A DNA stretch of 64,000 nt from Croceimicrobium sp965228705 (GCF_965228705.1 NZ_OZ245832.1:434001-498000), one strand, 5' to 3'. Positions 1 to 8,751 are shown, counted from the first letter of the stretch. Notes: generated by a model not told the origin, from the letters alone. Made by a program: numbers and translations.

Positions 1-2
1 TC

Positions 3-683
3 AGTATTTTGAAGATCTACCCGAACGGAAACCGCGAAAGCCGTACCTGGCTGGTAAATCCGGAAATGCAAATGTCGGAGGAGGTAATTGCCATTCACGG
101 TATTACAAATGAGAAGGTAGCGAATGAGCCTACCTTTAAGGAATTGGCGCACCGGGTTCTTGACATGATCAAGGACTCGGATCTCGCCGGTTACAACTCT
201 AATAAATACGACATTCCCTTATTGGTAGAAGAGTTCCTTCGTGCGGATATCGATTTCGATATGGGGAAAAGAGTGGCTGTAGACGTGCAAAATATTTTCC
301 ACAAGAAGGAGCAACGTACCTTAAGTGCGGCATATCAATTCTACTGCGGGAAGATATTGGAAAATGCCCATTCTGCTGAAGCAGATACCGAAGCTACTTA
401 TGAAATCCTGAAAAGCCAGCTGGATCGCTACGAAGACCTGGAGAATGATATGGGCTTTTTGGCAGAATTTAGTAATCGCTTTAAAGCGGTAGACTTTGCT
501 GGATTTATCATTTATAATGAGGAGGGAATAGAGTGCTTTAGCTTTGGTAAGTACCGAAATCAGCCCGTGGAACAAGTCCTGGAAAGGGATCCAGGCTATT
601 ATGGTTGGGTACAAAACGCAGATTTCCCGCTTTATACCAAAAAGGTACTTACCTCCATTAAATTGCGAAAACTGCAGTCGTGA
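3..683 (+). CDS. 3'-5' exonuclease, DEDDh (DnaQ-like) family, 5'-truncated by window edge
   Basis: The reading frame is already open at the first complete codon and has no true start here, so the beginning lies upstream of the window. The visible part matches the DnaQ/epsilon-like proofreading exonuclease fold: an IHGITNEKV segment, the ExoII-type motif GYNSNKYDIPLL and the ExoIII motif HSAEADTEAT, which supplies the general-base His and a metal-binding Asp. The ExoI DxE motif should be in the missing N-terminus. A C-terminal segment after the nuclease domain (GKYRNQPVEQVL, then YYGWVQNADFP) resembles the small extension seen on Bacteroidota members of this family. It would hydrolyse DNA or RNA 3' ends in the cytoplasm; its in vivo substrate is unknown. 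It overlaps the next gene by four bases, suggesting translational coupling. Confidence 0.85.
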   Translation, partial: SILKIYPNGNRESRTWLVNPEMQMSEEVIAIHGITNEKVANEPTFKELAHRVLDMIKDSDLAGYNSNKYDIPLLVEEFLRADIDFDMGKRVAVDVQNIFHKKEQRTLSAAYQFYCGKILENAHSAEADTEATYEILKSQLDRYEDLENDMGFLAEFSNRFKAVDFAGFIIYNEEGIECFSFGKYRNQPVEQVLERDPGYYGWVQNADFPLYTKKVLTSIKLRKLQS

Positions 684-1288
684 AGATCATCTGTATTGGT
701 CGGAATTATGCAGATCATGCCCGGGAATTAGCCAATCAAATTCCCGAAGAGCCGGTGATTTTCATGAAGCCCGACAGTGCAATTTTGCCCAAAGGCAATG
801 CCTTCTTTATTCCAGACTTTAGTGAAAATGTGCAGCATGAGTTGGAGATCGTAATTCGCATTGATCGACTCGGAAAGCATATCGAAGAGCGCTTCGCCCA
901 TCGCTATTATAATGACTTCACTTTAGGCCTGGATTTTACTGCCCGTGATTTGCAATCTGAGCTGAAATCGAAGGGTTTGCCATGGGAAAAAGCGAAGGCT
1001 TTTGATGGTTCTGCCTTCCTGGGACCCTGGAAAAAGGTAAAAGATTTCAATCTTTCTCAACTAAATTTTAGCCTGCAACGCAATGGCGAAATGGTGCAGG
1101 TCGGGAAGAGCAGTGATATGCTTTTTTCGATTGATAAATTGATTGCGGAAGTATCTAAGTACTTCACCCTCAAGATAGGAGATCTGATTTTCACCGGAAC
1201 TCCCTCCGGGGTTGGAGCGGTTCAACCGAACGATAATTTGGAACTTTTTTTAGAAGGGAAGCGTTTGGCTAGTCTGCGCGTTAAATAA
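680..1288 (+). CDS. Fumarylacetoacetate hydrolase (FAH) family protein
   Basis: A 202-residue single-domain FAH protein, the short form of the family that covers acylpyruvate hydrolases, oxaloacetate decarboxylases and related enzymes acting on 2-oxo acids with a divalent metal. Visible family signatures are IGRNYADHA near the N-terminus, the metal-binding ExE in HELEIVIRI, GLDFTARDLQ, the KAFDGSAFLGPW block, and the C-terminal GDLIFTGTPSGVG motif. The start is GTG within a GTGA overlap with the exonuclease stop, and the protein begins exactly where the family begins, so the start is well supported. This exonuclease/FAH adjacency is, to my knowledge, common in Bacteroidota. Exact substrate cannot be assigned from sequence. 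Confidence 0.88.
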   Translation: MKIICIGRNYADHARELANQIPEEPVIFMKPDSAILPKGNAFFIPDFSENVQHELEIVIRIDRLGKHIEERFAHRYYNDFTLGLDFTARDLQSELKSKGLPWEKAKAFDGSAFLGPWKKVKDFNLSQLNFSLQRNGEMVQVGKSSDMLFSIDKLIAEVSKYFTLKIGDLIFTGTPSGVGAVQPNDNLELFLEGKRLASLRVK

Positions 1289-1316
1289 AAAAAGGGCGCA
1301 AAGAATAATTACCAAA

Positions 1317-1345
1317 TTGTTAATCGTAGTGACTTATTATATTTG
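1317..1345 (+). promoter_or_regulatory. Bacteroidota-type promoter (TTG-18-TATATTTG) for the 1379 gene
   Basis: TTG at 1317-1319 and TATATTTG at 1338-1345 are separated by 18 bases, matching the phylum's -33/-7 consensus (TTG and TAnnTTTG). The likely transcription start, about 1350, lies about 30 bases before the ATG at 1379. This argues for that start rather than an upstream in-frame codon at 1343 that falls inside the promoter. Confidence 0.6.
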
Positions 1346-1370
1346 TGCAACGTCAAAAACTGCACAAATA
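1340..1370. repeat. 10-bp perfect inverted repeat overlapping the -7 element
   Basis: TATTTGTGCA (1340-1349) and TGCACAAATA (1361-1370) form perfect arms around an 11-base centre. The left arm overlaps the TATATTTG promoter element, and the right arm lies just past the expected transcription start. A DNA-binding operator is therefore more likely than an RNA hairpin. A related half-site occurs at 43185-43206. Confidence 0.5.
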
Positions 1371-1378
1371 CTACCTTT

Positions 1379-4300
1379 ATGAAGAAGTTGCTACTTCTCT
1401 TTTTTGGATTCCTGCTAAGTGCAAGCTTATCAGCCCAAATCGATACTCTATTTATTGAAACTTTTGACCCTGGAGATTCTATTACCACATTATCTCTCGG
1501 AACGGCAACCACAGTGTGGAAAGACACCAATAACGTCTCCATTAGTGGCAACCAATCTTATCATGGTAAGGTGCAGGCACCTGCCACTGGTTCGAATAGT
1601 TCAGAAGTGGTTTTCCGCACTAACTCATTTAGTACGGTTGGAAAGACTTTCGTCTTCTTAAACTTTTATCACATTGCCAAGATCAATCAGGTAAACTCTG
1701 GATTGATTCGTATTTCTACGGACAATGGTGCGACTTGGACTACTCTGAATAATAACAATGTAATTTACCTGGGAACAAGTAACTGGCGTTCTTCCTCGAA
1801 CTTCCAGGAGGCATCCTACAATATTCCCAACCAGGGTATAAACCATTGGTTTGCCGGTACGGATCCCCCCGTACAAAATTCTTGGTGGCAATCAGAGCGT
1901 TTCGATATTTCGAACCTTGCCATCGACGCAAACGGAAATGGTTATCCTAATGTGCAGATCGAATTTTCTTGTTTTGAAGTATTAAACCCTAACCTTACCG
2001 GACGTAATTACGGTGATGGATGGTGGGTAGATAACCTGGTGATTACCGGGTCTAACTGTGAATTATTCCCTCCTTTATTCCACTTTAACTATACTCCCAT
2101 TCCTTGTTTCCCAATTCGTCCTACCGGTGCGATTACCCAGGAGCCAACTAATAACTATAAGGTTGGAGCTCGTGTAACAGATACCGTTGCGGGTGGTGCA
2201 ACACATCCAACTTGGGTGAGTGGAATTGACAGTGTTACCGTATTTTACCGAGTGATCAATTCTTCAGGAACCGGTGCCTGGCAGAACTTTAATTTAACTC
2301 TTACCAGCGCCAGTAACTTCGAATATCAAGGTACCTTCAATAGTGTGCAGGTTGGAGATACCATTGAATACTACTTTAAGGCCTGGGATTTAGCTTGCCC
2401 AAATACAGCACGCTTCCCAGATTCCCTCGCGAATCCGCAGAATGCTTATATCCGCTTCTGGCCACAAGCTGGATTACCCTTTAAATGTGGGGCTCCAGAC
2501 TGCGGAACTTTACCAGGAACCATTAAAACCTTCCCTTGGGTAGAAAATTTTGAAGGTCCAGAATGGGTTGCAGGTACCGGTCTGGGCGACAATGGTACTA
2601 CCCATCGCGGTAATTTCCCGAATGAGCAAACTGGTATGAGATACTGGAATGTGCAACCACCTGAAAACTCTACAGGATATGCCTGGAGTATTCGAACCGG
2701 AACCACAGGAACTCCTTTTACAGGGCCAAATGGTAATCATACCCCTGGTGGTGCAAAATATGTTTATGCAGAAGGTTCTCAAGGTAACCAGAACACGACT
2801 ACTACCTTAATTACCCCTTGTATTGACCTTACCAATGTTACACGTTGCTATGCCCTCGAATTCTACTACCATTTCTTTGGTGAGGATATGGGAACTATGC
2901 GTATTGATATCGACACGGGTACCAATAACCCCGCTTGGTATACAGGCTATTATTTTATTCGTAAAGAGCAACAAAAAGCACAGTCCGATCCTTGGGAGCG
3001 CGCTTTGATTCCATTGAAGGAATTTAATGGTCAATTCATCCGAATTCGATTCTTATCAGCCAAGCAAACCACCAAAGTGGGTGCGGCAGCTCGCGCGGAC
3101 ATGGCGATTGACGACTTACGAATTTTTGAACCTACTCCGGTAGATGCAGAGATTTTAGAAGTAACTGCTCCAGTGGAAGGACTTTGTTCCTATAGCTCTG
3201 CGGAAACCATTGAAGTAGTAATTCGTAATAATGGTTGCGATAGTTTATTGAGTCTGCCCTTGCAAATTCAGACCAATAGTGGTGCCATACAAAACGAAAC
3301 GGCCACCCTTACTTTAGGAACAGGGGATACAGCTACTTATACGCTGACTACCACTGCGAATATGTCTGCCCTGGGAACTTATAATATTCATGTATGGGCT
3401 AATCATGCTATGGATACTATTCCTGATAATGACTCTGCATCCAGTGCTACGATTACTCACGTCGCATCCTACAATACGTATCCCCTGGTAATGGATTTTG
3501 AATCTGTAACTCCAAATTCCTCACAAACGGGTACAACGCTCTTTACTACCGAGACTGGATTAGATCCTGCATTTGTTTGGAAGGTTGGAAGTGGCTACAC
3601 CTTTACTCGTGGTACAGGTCCAAAATATGGACACTATCAAAAAGGACAGTATTTCTATACCGAAGCAACGGGTAGTACAGGGAATGTATCAACCTATATG
3701 GTTACTACCCAGTGTATGGACTTTACCGGAATGCCTAATGCTACCTTAGACTTCTACTATCACATGGTTGGTGCCAATGCAGATGGTATTGAAATTGAAG
3801 TAAACGAACCTGGGGTTGATGCGCCGGATGTATGGAATGCTATTCCAAGTAGTTTGGTGAACACCTATTCTGGTAACTATCCTCTTTCAAATTATGACTA
3901 CAAACGAGTGAATCTTTCTGCCTATAATAACAAGCAGATTAAAATTCGCTTTAAAGCTTCTCGCACTGGTGTAGGTGATTTGGCCGATATCGCTATCGAT
4001 AAGGTGATGATTTACAATCGTATTGCCTCGGATGTTGGGGTAGAGTTTATTAATAACCCACCCTTATCCTGGCCAGCAAATCAGGTGTTTAATCACCCCG
4101 CTGTTATTGAGCAGGTAGAAGTTCGAAACTTTGGTACCAGCACTGCTACTGGTGTAACCGCAACCTTGGCTATTACACCTAAATGTGGGGCAAATGCCGG
4201 GGTTACTACAACTTATACCAGTACTACATCTACCAACATTCCAGCAAATAGTAGTGCAACGCTAACAATGCCGAACATTGATGTGATCATACCTGCAGGT

Positions 4301-6274
4301 GAATGTGAAATTTGTGCCTATGCAAACTTAGCAGGTGATACCTACTCATTTAATGATACAGTTTGTAGAACCGTAACCGGTTTAGGAAGCTATGACCTCG
4401 ATTTCTATGACGATTTTGATAATTGTGATTACGATGAGTACGGCTTCTTTAGTTGGTCACCTAATAATAGCTCCAACTATTACTTGCAGTGGGAGCGAGG
4501 AGAAGCTCCTGCCAGCAGCCAGTTCTCTTCCTTACAGGCTAGTGACAATATTTGGGCTACCGGCCTAAGCACTGGTCACTATATTGATGGTAAGCAGGAA
4601 GTACTGCGTATGCCTACTCTGGATAACTTCGATACCATTGTATCTGCTACCATTGCCTTCTACCAAAACGTAGATATGGGGAATAACGCGGCTGGTGCCG
4701 TGCAAATTAACCGAGGTGGTTGGATTGAATTAGGTGGTAACCTGGCGACCTTCTCTAATATTGGTCAAAACTGGTATACCGGCTATTTTGGAACTATTCA
4801 AGGTCCGGCAGGTACGGGTGTTACCAAAGGATTTACCGGAAGCTCCGTTAATGGTGCAAACCCTTCGGGATGGGCCTATTCAGTATTCCCAATGTCGCAG
4901 TTAAACTTTGAGCCTAACGCAATTCCATTCCGTTTCTACTTCAGCTCAACGGCTGGAGCGAATACGGCTCGTAACCGGGAAGGTTGGGCAATCGATGATT
5001 TTGAAGTATACATTCCACCTCAAAACTCGGCTACTCCTGAAGATTGGGTATTTACCAACCCATTGCAGATTCCAACTTTTGCTCAGCCATTAGATATCTT
5101 TATCCGTAACACCGGAGCCAAGGTTCTTGATTCCAGTCAGGTTAAGGCACAGTGGTTCGATGATGTAGCCGGAACCAACCTAACCTGGGATGGACCTTTT
5201 GAGTGGGCAATTTCACCTCGTTTCTTTATCGAAGGTAGCCGCTTCCGTTACGATTACACCGATTCTATTCCAGGATCTGTAATTACTACTGGATTGCACA
5301 AAATGTGCTTGATCAGCCAGCGTCCGAATAACAAAGTAGATAACCGTCCTAGTGATGATACCGTTTGTTATACCGTGGCTGTTTTGCCGGAGTATGAGTT
5401 TGATATTGCCAATGGTGATACCGCTTACTGTAATAACTTTGAAGACAATAATGGCGCATTACCCTTTATTGCTTTGAATACCGAAACCTATGCGCGCGGT
5501 CAGTGGAGCTGGGAGCGAGGTACTCCAACACAATTCCCAGGAGCCTTTAGTGGCACTGGATGTTGGATGACCGGATTGGATAGCAATTATCGCTCACGTG
5601 ATCAATCTGGATTGTTTAGCCCGGTATTCGTAATTGATACCAGTACTGCCTACGAAATCAGTTTTATGCACAAGTTTGAAACTGAGAAGTATCACGATGG
5701 TGGGGTAGTTGAAGTAACCCTTGATGGTGGTCGTAGCTGGCAAGTACTAGGTTTTGCTAATGAAACCAATTGGTACAATACTGAATATGTTACTGCACTG
5801 GATATTATTAAGCCAGGTTGGACTGATACAGCTGACTGGGATACCGCCAGCTATGTATTCGAATTTGATACGGCTGCAAACCGTGCAGTATTCCGTTTCC
5901 GCTTTGAGAGTGACTGGTCAATTCAGGATAAGGGATGGGCTATTGACGATTTCTGTATGACTACCACTAATAAGAAGCCTACCTTCCGTATTGGTAACAA
6001 GGAATACAATCCAGTACCTAACTCTTATATTGGTGAGTTAAATCCAAACCCAACCAATGATATCACACACTTGCCGCTCTTTAATGCGCAGGCGAAAGAT
6101 GTTAGTGTCACAATCGTGAATGTACTCGGCCAAATGATGATGCAGAAGGATTACCATTTGGAGCGCGGATCCGCTTCACTGGTATTCGAAACCTTCGATT
6201 ATACACCAGGTATTTACTTTGTAAACTTGAGTATTGATGGTCAGCGTGTAACTCGCAAGCTGATTGTGAAATAA
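1379..6274 (+). CDS. Very large secreted T9SS cargo protein with repeated MAM/jelly-roll modules
   Basis: A 1631-residue secreted protein. It opens with a Sec signal peptide (hydrophobic core, LSAQ cleavage region, about residues 1-19) and closes with a type A T9SS sorting domain (about 1550-1631: LNPNPTND, then IVNVLGQ, ending RKLIVK). Between them are about five lectin/MAM-like jelly-roll modules, each ending in a WWVDN or AIDDF/AIDKV-type signature (near residues 220, 590, 890, 1205 and 1525). They alternate with Ig- or CARDB-like spacer domains. No catalytic motif was recognised, so an adhesin or surface-binding role is an inference. The ATG at 1379 is chosen because the signal peptide starts there and a promoter lies just upstream. 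The same MAM-like module recurs in the protease at 11432-15037. Confidence 0.85.
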   Translation: MKKLLLLFFGFLLSASLSAQIDTLFIETFDPGDSITTLSLGTATTVWKDTNNVSISGNQSYHGKVQAPATGSNSSEVVFRTNSFSTVGKTFVFLNFYHIAKINQVNSGLIRISTDNGATWTTLNNNNVIYLGTSNWRSSSNFQEASYNIPNQGINHWFAGTDPPVQNSWWQSERFDISNLAIDANGNGYPNVQIEFSCFEVLNPNLTGRNYGDGWWVDNLVITGSNCELFPPLFHFNYTPIPCFPIRPTGAITQEPTNNYKVGARVTDTVAGGATHPTWVSGIDSVTVFYRVINSSGTGAWQNFNLTLTSASNFEYQGTFNSVQVGDTIEYYFKAWDLACPNTARFPDSLANPQNAYIRFWPQAGLPFKCGAPDCGTLPGTIKTFPWVENFEGPEWVAGTGLGDNGTTHRGNFPNEQTGMRYWNVQPPENSTGYAWSIRTGTTGTPFTGPNGNHTPGGAKYVYAEGSQGNQNTTTTLITPCIDLTNVTRCYALEFYYHFFGEDMGTMRIDIDTGTNNPAWYTGYYFIRKEQQKAQSDPWERALIPLKEFNGQFIRIRFLSAKQTTKVGAAARADMAIDDLRIFEPTPVDAEILEVTAPVEGLCSYSSAETIEVVIRNNGCDSLLSLPLQIQTNSGAIQNETATLTLGTGDTATYTLTTTANMSALGTYNIHVWANHAMDTIPDNDSASSATITHVASYNTYPLVMDFESVTPNSSQTGTTLFTTETGLDPAFVWKVGSGYTFTRGTGPKYGHYQKGQYFYTEATGSTGNVSTYMVTTQCMDFTGMPNATLDFYYHMVGANADGIEIEVNEPGVDAPDVWNAIPSSLVNTYSGNYPLSNYDYKRVNLSAYNNKQIKIRFKASRTGVGDLADIAIDKVMIYNRIASDVGVEFINNPPLSWPANQVFNHPAVIEQVEVRNFGTSTATGVTATLAITPKCGANAGVTTTYTSTTSTNIPANSSATLTMPNIDVIIPAGECEICAYANLAGDTYSFNDTVCRTVTGLGSYDLDFYDDFDNCDYDEYGFFSWSPNNSSNYYLQWERGEAPASSQFSSLQASDNIWATGLSTGHYIDGKQEVLRMPTLDNFDTIVSATIAFYQNVDMGNNAAGAVQINRGGWIELGGNLATFSNIGQNWYTGYFGTIQGPAGTGVTKGFTGSSVNGANPSGWAYSVFPMSQLNFEPNAIPFRFYFSSTAGANTARNREGWAIDDFEVYIPPQNSATPEDWVFTNPLQIPTFAQPLDIFIRNTGAKVLDSSQVKAQWFDDVAGTNLTWDGPFEWAISPRFFIEGSRFRYDYTDSIPGSVITTGLHKMCLISQRPNNKVDNRPSDDTVCYTVAVLPEYEFDIANGDTAYCNNFEDNNGALPFIALNTETYARGQWSWERGTPTQFPGAFSGTGCWMTGLDSNYRSRDQSGLFSPVFVIDTSTAYEISFMHKFETEKYHDGGVVEVTLDGGRSWQVLGFANETNWYNTEYVTALDIIKPGWTDTADWDTASYVFEFDTAANRAVFRFRFESDWSIQDKGWAIDDFCMTTTNKKPTFRIGNKEYNPVPNSYIGELNPNPTNDITHLPLFNAQAKDVSVTIVNVLGQMMMQKDYHLERGSASLVFETFDYTPGIYFVNLSIDGQRVTRKLIVK

Positions 6275-6294
6275 GAATTAAGCTTATAGCTATT

Positions 6295-6323
6295 AAAAAG
6301 CCCCGGTTATGCCGGGGCTTTTT
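6295..6323. terminator. Rho-independent terminator after the T9SS cargo gene
   Basis: A 7-bp GC-rich stem GCCCCGG/CCGGGGC with a five-base TTATG loop, preceded by A5 and followed by T5. It lies 20 bases after the stop and can work on both strands. Part of it is duplicated at 8583-8614. Confidence 0.9.
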
Positions 6324-6327
6324 ATTT
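6307..6327. repeat. 21-bp direct repeat, left copy
   Basis: The loop, right arm and T-tract of this terminator (TTATGCCGGGGC followed by TTTTTATTT) are repeated base for base at 8594-8614, on the far side of the AT-rich segment. Confidence 0.8.
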
Positions 6328-6377
6328 TATAGGCAATGGAAGTACTATACATTGATGAAATTACGGCTTATAAAACA

Positions 6378-6408
6378 CCTGTTAAGGTATTTCATAAGCC
6401 TTAACAGG
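6378..6408 (-). terminator. Hairpin 3' of the orphan membrane-protein gene
   Basis: CCTGTTAAGG (6378-6387) and CCTTAACAGG (6399-6408) form a perfect 10-bp stem with an 11-base loop. It begins seven bases after the minus-strand stop codon. Read on the minus strand, a short T-rich stretch (TGTTTTAT) follows, so it is a plausible though imperfect terminator for that gene. Confidence 0.55.
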
Positions 6409-6414
6409 AGGGGA

Positions 6415-8094
6415 TTAGTGGAGTTGGAGTTTTATTTTTTCGATGGGAAGGCTCCTTTGAAAGTAATCAGCACCTTCGATAAAGTAATCCACGTAAATAC
6501 CCTTTTTGAGGCATGCTAAAGACACGGGTTTCAGAATTTTTTCTCCATTGCCCAAGAATAGCTCTAAGCTTATGGCGCCCTTGTAATTAAAGTCCTGTTC
6601 TATTGCAATCAGGTTTATATGTTTTGCTTTATACCATTTATTGCGAGCTAATCCTTGGACAAGTTCCTGCATTGGAAAATGAATGCGATTAGGAAGCTTG
6701 AAAACTTCTTTATTTCTTTTTATGTATTTATAAAACTCACCCTCTTTCTTTCCGGCTTCAAATTGATTAAGAATGGCGGAAAGAACGAAAGCATTGCTAA
6801 ATGGGAGGTAGAAGCCATTTATATCGTTTCCCTGGTACTTGGCTCCATTGAAATTAGCTTTATGGCAGTACAGTGTTGATTTAAGACTCATAGCCGCCAT
6901 AGAGTCTAATTCATAAGATTGAGAAGTGTAGCTAATTTGGTGTGGACCTAATGAGGGGCTTTCCTCTTTAGATTGCCAATAAAGCTGCTGGGCCCATGGG
7001 AATACTTGAGTATTAGAATTTATTTTAACAGCATTGCTGCCGGCAATAGACTTATTTACTTCGCTGTAGAGGGTTTTCCAACTGTGGATGGGGTCAAAAC
7101 GACTTAGCTTAAAGGAATTTGTAAGCCAAATGCTTTCTAAAATTAAGAGTCCAAAAATTAAAAGGCTGAATAGCCCATATTTAACTATTAGCTTGTCAAT
7201 TTCAACTTGACTAAAAATAAATGCCAGGAAAAGGACAGTTCCTACATAAATGGTACCTGGGTCTGGTCTCGTGTGGATGTAGTAAACAGCAAAAAGAATG
7301 ATCCCAATAGATTCGACAAATTTTATGCATACTCTTTGTCCTCGCCAGTTTGTCCAATAATATATCTGAAATACTATGAATAGCAATAAGCTAGGAATGA
7401 AATTATAGAAGCTACCAGTGGTGCTTAAGGAATACTCAGAATTGGTTAATATAAGTGAGATATATTCTATATATTTTAATGGATTCCCATAATAAAATGA
7501 TGTTGCAAATGCGTAAATTATGAGTAGACTCAAGCTAGAAAGCTTGAGCTTAGAAACTCGGTCCTTGGGCTTGGAAAAAGCTATTTCTATCCCCAATTTT
7601 AAAACCCATAGGAATAGTATACCAATTCCTAGAGATAGTCTAATGTTTAGGTAGAGACCCACTAGAATAGAGCAAAGCACTAGGGACCAGCTTTTTTTAT
7701 TGTTTATTAAAAGAAAGAATAAGACGATAGGTAGAAACCGTTGACCGATGGCAAGCTGAATGATAATAAATAAACTAAGTTTTTCCTGAGTAGAGTGAGT
7801 AGGTATGCTTTTAATAATTAAAATGTTAACTGCAAAGTAAAATAGGAAAAAAATAATGTAATTCCAGCTAACTCCTAAAGGGTATTGTAGAAATGATAAA
7901 TGGCCGTGAGGGATGAAGTTTTGGACGATCTGGCCGTTGGTTAGTTGATTGAAAACTAGATTTTGAGTGAATCTTATTGCTGAATCTGAATGATTTGCTA
8001 AATGGAAGTATGCTTTTGGTGAAAATGCCAAAATAGCTAAAATTAAAAACGTGTTTTTTATTAAATTGTTCGAATTTAAATACCTATTAATCAT
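6415..8094 (-). CDS. Orphan multi-pass membrane protein with soluble C-terminal region
   Basis: A 559-residue protein not assigned to a named family. Roughly the first 330 residues contain about nine or ten hydrophobic spans separated by short loops. The last 220 or so are hydrophilic and look extracytoplasmic. The layout (many spans, an early loop after TM1 with acidic and His residues, then a soluble tail) recalls GT-C glycosyltransferases and O-antigen-type envelope enzymes, but I see no diagnostic motif. The gene is visibly more AT-rich than its neighbours and sits alone in a segment bounded by duplicated terminator sequence, suggesting horizontal acquisition. Its ATG on the minus strand is at 8094, directly back-to-back with a broken gene on the other strand. 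Confidence 0.6.
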   Translation of the reverse strand: MINRYLNSNNLIKNTFLILAILAFSPKAYFHLANHSDSAIRFTQNLVFNQLTNGQIVQNFIPHGHLSFLQYPLGVSWNYIIFFLFYFAVNILIIKSIPTHSTQEKLSLFIIIQLAIGQRFLPIVLFFLLINNKKSWSLVLCSILVGLYLNIRLSLGIGILFLWVLKLGIEIAFSKPKDRVSKLKLSSLSLLIIYAFATSFYYGNPLKYIEYISLILTNSEYSLSTTGSFYNFIPSLLLFIVFQIYYWTNWRGQRVCIKFVESIGIILFAVYYIHTRPDPGTIYVGTVLFLAFIFSQVEIDKLIVKYGLFSLLIFGLLILESIWLTNSFKLSRFDPIHSWKTLYSEVNKSIAGSNAVKINSNTQVFPWAQQLYWQSKEESPSLGPHQISYTSQSYELDSMAAMSLKSTLYCHKANFNGAKYQGNDINGFYLPFSNAFVLSAILNQFEAGKKEGEFYKYIKRNKEVFKLPNRIHFPMQELVQGLARNKWYKAKHINLIAIEQDFNYKGAISLELFLGNGEKILKPVSLACLKKGIYVDYFIEGADYFQRSLPIEKIKLQLH

Positions 8095-8118
8095 GAAAAC
8101 ACGCTAATTAAAGTTTGA

Positions 8119-8523
8119 GCTCTTGTAGCTATATTTACCTCTCAGGTTTATTCACAAACTGTAAATAATCCACAAGAGTCAGAGTCAACAACATCTTTAG
8201 GCCTGCCGGGAGGAGCTAATCGAACCCGCAGCTTCATACATGATGACGATGAAGCAAAAGTGGTTATTTCAGAAGGAACTAATGTTAATTTTTATTGGGA
8301 ACAATGTACGAGTTCTGGTACTACATCATTAAATGAAACGGGTAGTATACTGAATGCAGATGTTGTCATTGGGAATGGTTCACAGACGGTAATGATAGTA
8401 TATCAAATGGGAAGTGGAATTTACTTTGAGCGATTTGCATATAGTGGATCAAATTATTTATATAATTCTGCTGGAACAATAGCCGAGAATTCGGCAGAAG
8501 ACTCCAAAAAAATAGTATTATGA
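8119..8523 (+). pseudogene. Remnant of a small secreted-protein gene lacking an intact start
   Basis: An open frame from just after a TGA (8116-8118) to the TGA at 8521-8523 encodes the tail of a signal peptide (LVAIFTSQVYSQ) followed by about 115 mature residues rich in Ser, Thr, Asn and Gly. No ATG precedes the signal-peptide remnant in frame. An ATG at 8093 in another frame (MKTR, then stop) looks like a displaced original start, implying small indels between 8093 and 8120. Later in-frame starts, such as the GTG at 8260, would produce a protein without an export signal. A run of seven A bases at 8505-8511 is a second possible frameshift site near the 3' end. Function unknown. A sequencing error is the main alternative to true decay. 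Confidence 0.5.
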
Positions 8524-8582
8524 AATCGGCATTATAGATTCAAATTATTGGGATAGTAATCTTAATTATTCAATTTGAATTG

Positions 8583-8610
8583 AAGCCCTCAATTTATGCC
8601 GGGGCTTTTT
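8583..8610 (+). terminator. Second, degenerate copy of the 6295 terminator
   Basis: AAGCCC (8583-8588) pairs with GGGCTT (8602-8607), leaving a 13-base loop before T5. The right side is identical to the terminator at 6295-6323, while the left arm has eroded, so this copy is weaker. It lies about 60 bases after the broken gene. Confidence 0.6.
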
Positions 8611-8614
8611 ATTT
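8594..8614. repeat. 21-bp direct repeat, right copy
   Basis: Identical to 6307-6327. The two copies bracket 2.27 kb of AT-rich DNA containing only the orphan membrane protein and the broken secreted-protein gene. Confidence 0.8.
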
Positions 8615-8751
8615 CCTGACTCCTCGGCACAAGGTTCTAAATAACAGTGACTTAAAGTCATGCTAAGGGAGCCGGATCAGACAGGTAGTCAGATTTTAAG
8701 TTCATTTGAGCCTTGGTCTTTTATTTGCTTAATCTGAGGAAAAAGCAAGCA

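Noticed and set aside
544..822. Plus-strand open frame across the exonuclease/FAH junction
   Set aside because: It lies in another frame over two well-supported genes and has no family features.
2446..2782. Minus-strand open frames inside the giant T9SS gene
   Set aside because: Antisense shadows caused by repetitive coding sequence; no signal peptide, motif or promoter.
6307..8614. Insertion sequence or integron explanation for the repeat-bounded segment
   Set aside because: No transposase, integrase or terminal inverted repeats at the edges.
8713..8751. Longer N-terminus for ClpB from an in-frame TTG
   Set aside because: The added 13 residues are hydrophobic and basic, unlike any ClpB N-terminus; the family start is at 8752.
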